Below, one piece after another: positions 58,433 to 64,000 of a DNA stretch of 64,000 nt. The stretch is from the IMG/VR virus record IMGVR_UViG_3300010354_000044, positions 62,001-126,000 of that record; one strand, written 5' to 3'. Each line of letters starts with the position of its first letter. Positions within the stretch are counted from its first letter, which is position 1. Source of the DNA: a virus. Both the position numbers and the translations under genes were made by a program. The notes under the pieces are model-generated. The model was given only the letters and a program-made list of their open reading frames with translations, ran no database searches and was not told the origin of the DNA.

Positions 58433-60265
58433 ATGACTAAGCTAGATACCCGTTTAATCAGGTGCGCCTTGGACTACTTCAAGTGCGTTCCGTTGTCAGA
58501 TGACAATGAAGTCGCTGAAGAGCCCGTACTTATTAAGAACCGCGGTATTGTGCTGCACCCTACTGCGGTGTACGCGGAAAAGGTAGTAGAAAATTGGCTG
58601 AGCAACTCCCCTAACGGGGAACAGATGAATAAGACCTTCTATACCTCCTGGCGGGAGTGCCTGGCGGTCTCAACCAAGCAGCATATGCTCAACCAATTTG
58701 TACACTACATTACCGCGTATCTTAACGACCGGGGGCTTAGTGATGAGATTATTGTTCCCCGCAATGAACAAGACATTGCTGCAGATCTGCGTCTGCAGGT
58801 TATTAGAGGGGTATCACTTGACGAATTGGTAATTAGGGCCCACAAGACCCTCTGTCAGAACATCGCCCATCCTCAAGAGGTTATAGAAGACCTGTTATAT
58901 ATTCTTGAGTGCGGCGAATTTGCCTGGAATGAGGAGGAATTGGCCAAGGTCACTAACCGAGAAGCTCGGTATCAAATCTTTAAGCTGCTGGGTCTATACC
59001 CTAGTGAAGCAGAGGAGCTAACCAAGTACCTCTTTTTCCTAGCCACCAGCGATTCCTTAATTATCGGCAACAAGCAGTATATCCAAAGCCTAAGGACATC
59101 TAATTACGTCTTGAAGCTAACCCAAGAGCAGATTGACTTAGTAGCCGAGTGCTTCCATCGGTTCAAGAACCTATGGCTGGCGCTTAAGAAAGCTTCCAGC
59201 GCAAATCCCAAAGTGGTTAATACCATATCGCGGAGAGCTAAAGAGCTGCATATACCTAAAAAGCTGCCGGCTATCAAAACTGTGACTTCGGGCACGTTCT
59301 CTAGTAGTGAATTGGAGGACCTAGGTCGTCGGTCTTCTATCAAAGACCTTGTTACAGCTATTAATGCACTGAAGCTGTACCAGGATACAGACAGACGGTT
59401 CTTCCGTGTCCGAAATGGTAGAGGTTGGGCTACTAAGGCTATGGAAGGGGTGTTAGGTATGCCAGTTAACGACCGGAAGGCTCAATGGTGTGCCTATGAG
59501 AAGACACTGCTTGCAATTCTTAAGGAGAAAGTTGCTGCAAAGGGTTTGCGGGTGTACTGTCCTGATTACGTGGACTATAGCTTCCCGACCAGTCGGAAGC
59601 AGATGGTTGGTAACATCCCTGTAGGAACTAAGGTGAATGTGCCCAAAGATTCTAGAAATTCCATTGTAGGTATCTATTGGGAAAATCAAGAAGATGCCCG
59701 AGTGGACCTAGACCTTACCGCTCATCATATGAGTGGTGAAGTAGTAGGGTGGTATACCCGTCATAGAAGTGCGCAAGTGCCCCTAGTTTATTCTGGAGAC
59801 ATTACCAGCGGGCCTGCGGCGGAGTATGTTTACCGCAGCCCTTCTTGTACCGATCCTTTCCTATTAGCAGTAACCCACTTTGAAGGACCTTTGGAAAACC
59901 TGCGGTTCCATTTGATCATTGGGCATGAGCTAGAGGAAGCTAAACATAGCATTAATCCAAATAATGTTTTATTTAGCCTGCCGCTGACTATGGCAAGTAA
60001 ACAAAGCTGCTTAGGGCTACTAACTCAGTCAGCAGAAGGTCTAACCTTCTTTGTCAACAACGTAGGGATTGGAAACCAGCGGGTAACCCGAGCGTGCGAA
60101 AAGATAGAAACTATTTTGATGCATGCATTAGCTAGTTCTAATACTGGCCTTAAGTTGCGTGACTTAAAGGATGTAATTGAGTTTGTAGACGAACCAGATT
60201 CAAACAGTATAAACCTATCCCCGAGCGAATTGATGGTTGACTCCTTCAACTGCTTTGTGGATTAA
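58433..60265 (+). CDS. Large protein with SCO0854/TerD-like C-terminal domain
   Basis: 610 residues, SD AAGGAGG. The first ~370 are helical (TROVE-like helical style is possible but no metal motif is seen). The last ~210 contain ARVDLDLTAHHMSGEV, YSGDITSGP and AAEYVY, a pattern of the C-terminal domain in MXAN_6230/SCO0854 proteins and distantly TerD, whose Asp residues may bind Ca2+. Function not established. It has its own leader structures and terminator, so it is an independent unit. Confidence 0.7.
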   Translation: MTKLDTRLIRCALDYFKCVPLSDDNEVAEEPVLIKNRGIVLHPTAVYAEKVVENWLSNSPNGEQMNKTFYTSWRECLAVSTKQHMLNQFVHYITAYLNDRGLSDEIIVPRNEQDIAADLRLQVIRGVSLDELVIRAHKTLCQNIAHPQEVIEDLLYILECGEFAWNEEELAKVTNREARYQIFKLLGLYPSEAEELTKYLFFLATSDSLIIGNKQYIQSLRTSNYVLKLTQEQIDLVAECFHRFKNLWLALKKASSANPKVVNTISRRAKELHIPKKLPAIKTVTSGTFSSSELEDLGRRSSIKDLVTAINALKLYQDTDRRFFRVRNGRGWATKAMEGVLGMPVNDRKAQWCAYEKTLLAILKEKVAAKGLRVYCPDYVDYSFPTSRKQMVGNIPVGTKVNVPKDSRNSIVGIYWENQEDARVDLDLTAHHMSGEVVGWYTRHRSAQVPLVYSGDITSGPAAEYVYRSPSCTDPFLLAVTHFEGPLENLRFHLIIGHELEEAKHSINPNNVLFSLPLTMASKQSCLGLLTQSAEGLTFFVNNVGIGNQRVTRACEKIETILMHALASSNTGLKLRDLKDVIEFVDEPDSNSINLSPSELMVDSFNCFVD

Positions 60266-60267
60266 GG

Positions 60268-60335
60268 CTTAGCGCGGTCGCTACACGGACAAGCGCTAAG
60301 AAGGCGGGGGTTTCCCTCCTTACCCCGCCTTTTTT
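60268..60335 (+). terminator. Double-hairpin terminator
   Basis: CTTAGCGC/GCGCTAAG (60268-60300), then AAGGCGGGG/CCCCGCCTT followed by a T-run (60301-60335). A third hairpin (AGCCGAGG/CCTCGGCT) follows at about 60349. Confidence 0.9.
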
Positions 60336-60439
60336 AATACGAAACATGAGCCGAGGCCTCCTCGGCTTGTGTCTTTTTATCGCCATTTCCTAACTAATAT
60401 GTTATATTAAAAAATACAGCAGTCTAAGCTGCCCTCGAC

Positions 60440-61075
60440 ATGAAAAGAGCCAAGAATTGGGATTTCAATTCATCCTCAAATCCCCAACACATTCCTACTC
60501 CAGCGGCGCCTGCTACTGAAAGTAGAGAAAGGTTGACTACTAAAGCTGAGAGTGTACCTAAGAGAATAACACAAGGGCCCCTTACCTTATATCCGGAAAG
60601 AATTACTAATACTAATGTGAAACCACGCCTAGCCATAGAACTAACTCGTAGGCAGCAAGTGCATGTCGTTGCTGCAGTTGTTGGTGTATTGGCATTAGTG
60701 GCTGCCGGCTCAAGCTTAGTAACCCGCAGCATCCAGAGTACGTCACCTACGGGCGATGCTATGGCTGAGTTTAACTGTGTATCTACTAACAATGTAGACC
60801 CCACAGGGATTCAAACATTGTATAACGTACAATCTCAGGTCTTGGCAGCTAGAACCCCCAGGGATGTCCTTGGAGACCCCGGGTGTACATTAGCTAAAGA
60901 GGTCGCGTCACCTACCTTAGCTTCTCAGGTCCTTTTGTATGAAACCGATAGACTTGACGTAGTGCTGGCGGTTGTTGTAACCGAAAGTGCTGGTAAGTTC
61001 TTTGTACAAGATACGTTCTTTACAGACGGCTTTACAAGAATTGAAGTACAGCAAAGCCAGGGAGAATCACTGTGA
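60440..61075 (+). CDS. Single-pass membrane protein
   Basis: 211 residues. A basic, disordered 70-residue N-terminus, one TM helix at ~74-93, then a globular domain with two Cys (C107, C145 approx.) probably outside. Overlaps the next gene by 4 nt. Confidence 0.7.
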   Translation: MKRAKNWDFNSSSNPQHIPTPAAPATESRERLTTKAESVPKRITQGPLTLYPERITNTNVKPRLAIELTRRQQVHVVAAVVGVLALVAAGSSLVTRSIQSTSPTGDAMAEFNCVSTNNVDPTGIQTLYNVQSQVLAARTPRDVLGDPGCTLAKEVASPTLASQVLLYETDRLDVVLAVVVTESAGKFFVQDTFFTDGFTRIEVQQSQGESL

Positions 61076-61644
61076 TTATAGCTATAGCAGGGCCCCATAG
61101 CAGTGGTAAGGATACTATTGCCGCTTTCTTAAAACCTTACGGCTTCAAAAGAATATCGTATGCGGATGAGGTTTGCCGGTGCGTATCCCATAAATACAAG
61201 CTCCCCTACGCCCGTCTTTTAGGCTTAAATCAAGAAGATAGACTTTGGCGCAGAACACCCCATACTAGCCTGGCTGTCCGTAACGGCGCACATTTAACCC
61301 CCTTGGATGTTCTAAATATAGAAGGGGATGGCAGCCGAGAAGTACAGCCAGATGTTTGGGTAAAGCACCTGCTGGATGTTATTGACAAAGATCCCCAAAG
61401 TAACTGGGTGATTCCAGGTCTAAGGCGCTTGAATGAAGCACAAGCTGTTCTAGCAAGGGGAGGGCTACTTTGGTATGTTCATAAACAGGGCCTTCCTTTA
61501 GGCCCTGAAGAGAAGGAACTCCCTTTTGTTAGGAATCTTGCTTCAGAGATTATTTATAACCAAGCAACCCTCTCTGACTTAGAGCAGACTGTAATGGGTC
61601 TAATATTAAAATTCAACATCCAGGGCGCAAATGCTACTTATTAG
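61072..61644 (+). CDS. Deoxynucleoside monophosphate kinase-like
   Basis: 190 residues starting GTG. P-loop GPHSSGKDT at 7-15, then FKRISYADEVCR and a middle DVWVKHLLDVID ... NWVIPGLRRLNEAQ, the layout of phage dNMP kinases such as T4 gp1. These phosphorylate dNMPs for DNA synthesis. Adenylate-kinase-like relatives are an alternative. Confidence 0.8.
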   Translation: MIIAIAGPHSSGKDTIAAFLKPYGFKRISYADEVCRCVSHKYKLPYARLLGLNQEDRLWRRTPHTSLAVRNGAHLTPLDVLNIEGDGSREVQPDVWVKHLLDVIDKDPQSNWVIPGLRRLNEAQAVLARGGLLWYVHKQGLPLGPEEKELPFVRNLASEIIYNQATLSDLEQTVMGLILKFNIQGANATY

Positions 61645-61756
61645 TAGAGGCTTAAAAACGCCTCAAAAGCTGAGTGCTTTTGAGATAGTCTGGTTTAAGC
61701 ACACCAGAGATTACTTAGCTGTTAGTTATCGGCTGAAAAAGAAATGTCAGAAGTAA
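61631..61756 (+). CDS. Possible small protein
   Basis: 41 residues beginning MLLISRGLKTPQK, basic C-terminus. Overlaps both neighbours (14 and 13 nt), which is common in this window, but there is no SD. Confidence 0.35.
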   Translation: MLLISRGLKTPQKLSAFEIVWFKHTRDYLAVSYRLKKKCQK

Positions 61757-61944
61757 CCGTTCGTTATGTAGAGCGTGATCCAGAAGTAACCGTTCGTTAT
61801 GTTGACCCTGCTACGTATGACGCTATGTGCCAGCTAGCCGCGCAGGGGTACAACGGCGATCAGATTGATGCAACCCTTGGCCTCCCTCCCATCCCCTCCC
61901 CCCAACCTCGGCAGACTACGCATGAGCAGCCCAATTATAACTAG
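61744..61944 (+). CDS. Hypothetical protein with N-terminal repeat
   Basis: 66 residues. EVTVRYVERDP is followed at once by EVTVRYVDP. The tail LPPIPSPQPRQ comes from a copy of the dispersed C-rich repeat. Confidence 0.6.
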   Translation: MSEVTVRYVERDPEVTVRYVDPATYDAMCQLAAQGYNGDQIDATLGLPPIPSPQPRQTTHEQPNYN

Positions 61945-62296
61945 AGTCGCTTACCAAGCCTACCAACTTAGGTGGCCGGCAGGACAGGGAAACACGGTCC
62001 TAGATATCTCGTTCTATAGATTTAACGAGCATTATAAATTAGATACCCTGCCTGCTCCTTATGTCCTGCAGCACTGGCAGGGTAAGCCAATTGGCTACCG
62101 ACGGTTTGGGTATTACTGTTCATCGGCAGATACGTATTACTCTAACTACACAGAGATAATACACGAAACCATTTGCCAACCCCTAGAGCTGCCGGATTCT
62201 ACAGTTTATAGGCCGGTAGCCGTTAACATTTTTTACGGGTCAAAGATTGAATATGATTCAGGAACAATTAAAGTGGTTGCCGCGCCCGAGCGTTAG
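61922..62296 (+). CDS. Hypothetical protein
   Basis: 124 residues from the ATG at 61922, overlapping the previous gene by 23 nt. Tyr-rich and beta-like. Not recognised. Confidence 0.65.
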   Translation: MSSPIITRVAYQAYQLRWPAGQGNTVLDISFYRFNEHYKLDTLPAPYVLQHWQGKPIGYRRFGYYCSSADTYYSNYTEIIHETICQPLELPDSTVYRPVAVNIFYGSKIEYDSGTIKVVAAPER

Positions 62297-62792
62297 AAAC
62301 TCAGTTCTTATAACAGGTGCTGGCCTACTCGGATTTGTATTAATGACTCTAGTAACTTCCTCCGAAGGTACGCTGCAGGAATCCACGTTAACAGAGCAGA
62401 CCTTAAGCGCCTTAGGATATGTTAGAGGAGATATTACCCCTACAGTAAGCGTAGACGTACTTCCGGGTAGCATGCTTTTAAACTACAAAGAGCCTGCTAC
62501 TATCCATGCCTTAAGCAATGGGGTCATTACATTAGTACCAGGCTCCCCTAAATCTTATCGGCTGGAACTTATCAGCCCCTATGTAGTTCAGTTTCAACCC
62601 GAGGGCGGAAGTATAAAACTGATAAAAGACCGCTTTAAAGAAGGCGAACCTGTTTTGAAAGTAGAAGGAAGGATCGCAGTCACAATTTATTATCGGCAAG
62701 CATCTAATGAGATTAAGCCGGTTATTACATCAGTTATTAACAACCCGCAAGAACATAAAGCTGTTATAGACTCGATTATTCCGAAACCGTAG
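62253..62792 (+). CDS. Membrane-anchored protein
   Basis: 179 residues from the ATG at 62253, overlapping the previous gene by 44 nt. One TM helix at ~18-36, then a beta-rich domain likely outside the membrane. Confidence 0.65.
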   Translation: MIQEQLKWLPRPSVRNSVLITGAGLLGFVLMTLVTSSEGTLQESTLTEQTLSALGYVRGDITPTVSVDVLPGSMLLNYKEPATIHALSNGVITLVPGSPKSYRLELISPYVVQFQPEGGSIKLIKDRFKEGEPVLKVEGRIAVTIYYRQASNEIKPVITSVINNPQEHKAVIDSIIPKP

Positions 62793-62844
62793 CGCATAGC
62801 TACAGAAACAGCGGCACATAGCTACAACAACACCTAAAAACCCG

Positions 62845-62872
62845 CCCCCGGAGTGTACTGCCGGGGGTTTTT
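62845..62872 (+). terminator. Rho-independent terminator
   Basis: CCCCCGG pairs with CCGGGGG, followed by five T. It is only 16 nt before the next ATG, so it may also act as an attenuator. Confidence 0.85.
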
Positions 62873-62887
62873 GTATTGGAGAATCGC

Positions 62888-63520
62888 ATGTACTGGATTA
62901 CTACAGAGAACAGAACCCGCATTGCCCTTTCTAATCTCACGGATAACCATGTCAAGAATGTCATTGAGTATATGCACAGAGAGTACTTAGGCCTGTATCG
63001 GCTTTGGGAGTTTCAACAGCAGTATCCCGAGGGTTCCTTATATCACTGTGGAGCTCTGTTTCCTGCTCGGGGGCGCATCGCTGGTTACTCAGAACTTGTT
63101 AAGGAAGCTGCACGGCGTGGGATAGCAGTAGAACATCCCCCAAACCCATTAACTCATGCTTATAATCCTAAGTTTGAGGGCTGGGGAAGGAGGTTGGATT
63201 ACAACAAAAATAAAGAACTCTTTGAACTTTATACTCGTTGTAGTAGCTGTAGCCGGGTATACTGGGTCGGAGAATGGTTAATCGGAAGCTCAAAGGTTAG
63301 GCTGTTACGCGTTTATAACCCAGTAAGTATCGTAGAAAATAGGCGTATTCTTGCAAGGTATACGCTTGACCTAGAAAGTCCCCACTTTTCTAGAAAATTG
63401 TCTAAGTTGATTAATTTAAGTTACAGTATAACAAATAATTATACTGTTCCTCCTAATGAAATTAACTATAAACGACAACGACGGGGACGTAAACCTAGAC
63501 ATTCAAGGACCACCCACTAA
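62888..63520 (+). CDS. Hypothetical protein
   Basis: 210 residues from the ATG behind TTGGAG. CSSC in the middle, a basic C-terminus (KRQRRGRKPRHSR). Overlaps the next gene by 65 nt. Confidence 0.7.
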   Translation: MYWITTENRTRIALSNLTDNHVKNVIEYMHREYLGLYRLWEFQQQYPEGSLYHCGALFPARGRIAGYSELVKEAARRGIAVEHPPNPLTHAYNPKFEGWGRRLDYNKNKELFELYTRCSSCSRVYWVGEWLIGSSKVRLLRVYNPVSIVENRRILARYTLDLESPHFSRKLSKLINLSYSITNNYTVPPNEINYKRQRRGRKPRHSRTTH

Positions 63521-63947
63521 GGTCTATAGCTACTGGAAATTACTGTCGGAAAACAAGGAGCTTGAACTAGCAATGGCGGGATCGGCGGAGGAAATAACTT
63601 TATTCCTAGCAGCTAATCAGAAGGAGGAGGTTCACGCTGCCCCTCTTAAAAAAGCTGAAGAGCGCGTGCATCCACCTGCCCCGTCCGCCAATCCTGACAT
63701 TGATTTAGAGCATAATGGATCAATCCTTAACCTACTTAAGGGGAACGAGGTTGCCTTTATTGATCCGGAAGGGTCAACAGCTAAGCAAGTGCTGGAAAAT
63801 TTATTACAAAGGTACCCCTCTAATACCGATTTAGGGTTGGACAAAAAGCTACAATCTGTAGTTAGAAAATACTTAAATGACTGCCGGGGGATAGGCCAAA
63901 AAAGATCCCCTAATGGCCAAGTAAAGTATATTCTCGGAGGTGATTAA
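63456..63947 (+). CDS. Hypothetical protein
   Basis: 163 residues. Beta N-terminus, disordered Pro-rich middle, and a C-terminal segment with a helical bundle (AKQVLENLLQRYP). The long overlap with the previous gene is unusual, but both frames look coding by composition. Confidence 0.65.
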   Translation: MKLTINDNDGDVNLDIQGPPTKVYSYWKLLSENKELELAMAGSAEEITLFLAANQKEEVHAAPLKKAEERVHPPAPSANPDIDLEHNGSILNLLKGNEVAFIDPEGSTAKQVLENLLQRYPSNTDLGLDKKLQSVVRKYLNDCRGIGQKRSPNGQVKYILGGD

Positions 63948-64000
63948 TGCTTTTAGACGTACTTCTTAGCTTTCAAGCTTTAAAGCCTGAAGTTCCTAAG
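63947..64000 (+). CDS. 5' end of a gene leaving the window
   Basis: 18 codons beginning MLLDVLLSFQALKPE, starting in a TAATG overlap with the previous stop; SD CGGAGGTG. Product unknown. Confidence 0.6.
   Translation, partial: MLLDVLLSFQALKPEVPK

Larger units (their letters stand above)
4029..61921. repeat. Dispersed C-rich repeat ending in CGGCAG (11 copies)
   Basis: A pyrimidine-rich tract (CCCCTCCCCC...ACTCCCCC) followed by TAAAACCGGCAG, CCAACCTCGGCAG or CAAGGGCGGCAG. Copies near 4029, 12872, 19580, 19631, 21532, 29777, 37639, 49430, 57551, 58047 and 61880. About half lie in frame inside genes, encoding Pro-rich patches; others are intergenic. The complementary strand has runs of four or more G and could form quadruplexes. 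Confidence 0.75.

Overview
The window looks like part of a very large dsDNA phage genome (or a phage-like megaplasmid), probably with a cyanobacterial host. All but one of about 108 genes are on the plus strand and tightly packed. Most are small and unrecognised. The genes that can be recognised belong to nucleic-acid handling: a Dda-like helicase, an RNA polymerase-like protein, a CCA-adding enzyme, a Pnkp-type RNA repair enzyme, an Rnl2-like RNA ligase and a dNMP kinase. There are also five tRNA genes. Pentapeptide-repeat proteins, FGE/SUMF1-fold proteins and occasional GCGATCGC sites hint at cyanobacteria. No capsid, tail or terminase gene is present, so the phage assignment is an inference.

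Layout. 0-3.4 kb: five small genes and the 3' end of a sixth, most behind elaborate leaders that share at least two covarying pseudoknot designs and T-arm-like hairpins. 3.4-11.9 kb: one 2,841-codon gene fusing a Dda-like SF1 helicase, an RNA polymerase-like two-barrel module, a NADAR domain and a DarG-like macro domain; each of the two junctions still carries a hairpin, a Shine-Dalgarno sequence and an in-frame ATG. 12-13.3 kb: a Pro-rich protein and a hairpin-rich non-coding stretch that may be a structured RNA. 13.2-17.8 kb: small genes, each separated by a stem-loop ending in GGCGGTTTGATTT, and the CCA-adding enzyme. 17.8-20.9 kb: a membrane cluster closed by a strong terminator. 20.9-22.15 kb: a 1.2 kb gene-free region with ~100 bp direct repeats and an ATCGCT cluster, a candidate origin or control region. 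22-47.8 kb: AT-richer accessory genes with many paralogues (four FGE-fold proteins, small FxxF-type proteins, tandem small membrane proteins), an Arr-like ADP-ribosyltransferase candidate, an RNA ligase and four tRNAs. 47.8-49.4 kb: a DNA-binding protein gene with a dnaX-like -1 frameshift cassette. 50-53 kb: three tandem membrane proteins and the Pnkp enzyme. 53-64 kb: further small genes, tRNA-Pro flanked by a covarying stem-loop family, a 610-codon SCO0854-like gene and a dNMP kinase.

How the genes fit together. The tRNAs do not encode CCA, which matches the encoded CCA-adding enzyme; Pnkp and the RNA ligase could reseal tRNAs cut by host anticodon nucleases. NADAR and DarG-type macro domains are known to remove ADP-ribose from guanine and thymine in DNA, so the giant protein may join helicase and transcription functions to reversal of DarT-type host defence. 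The strongest leads are the giant fusion, the -1 frameshift cassette and the covarying pseudoknot leaders.
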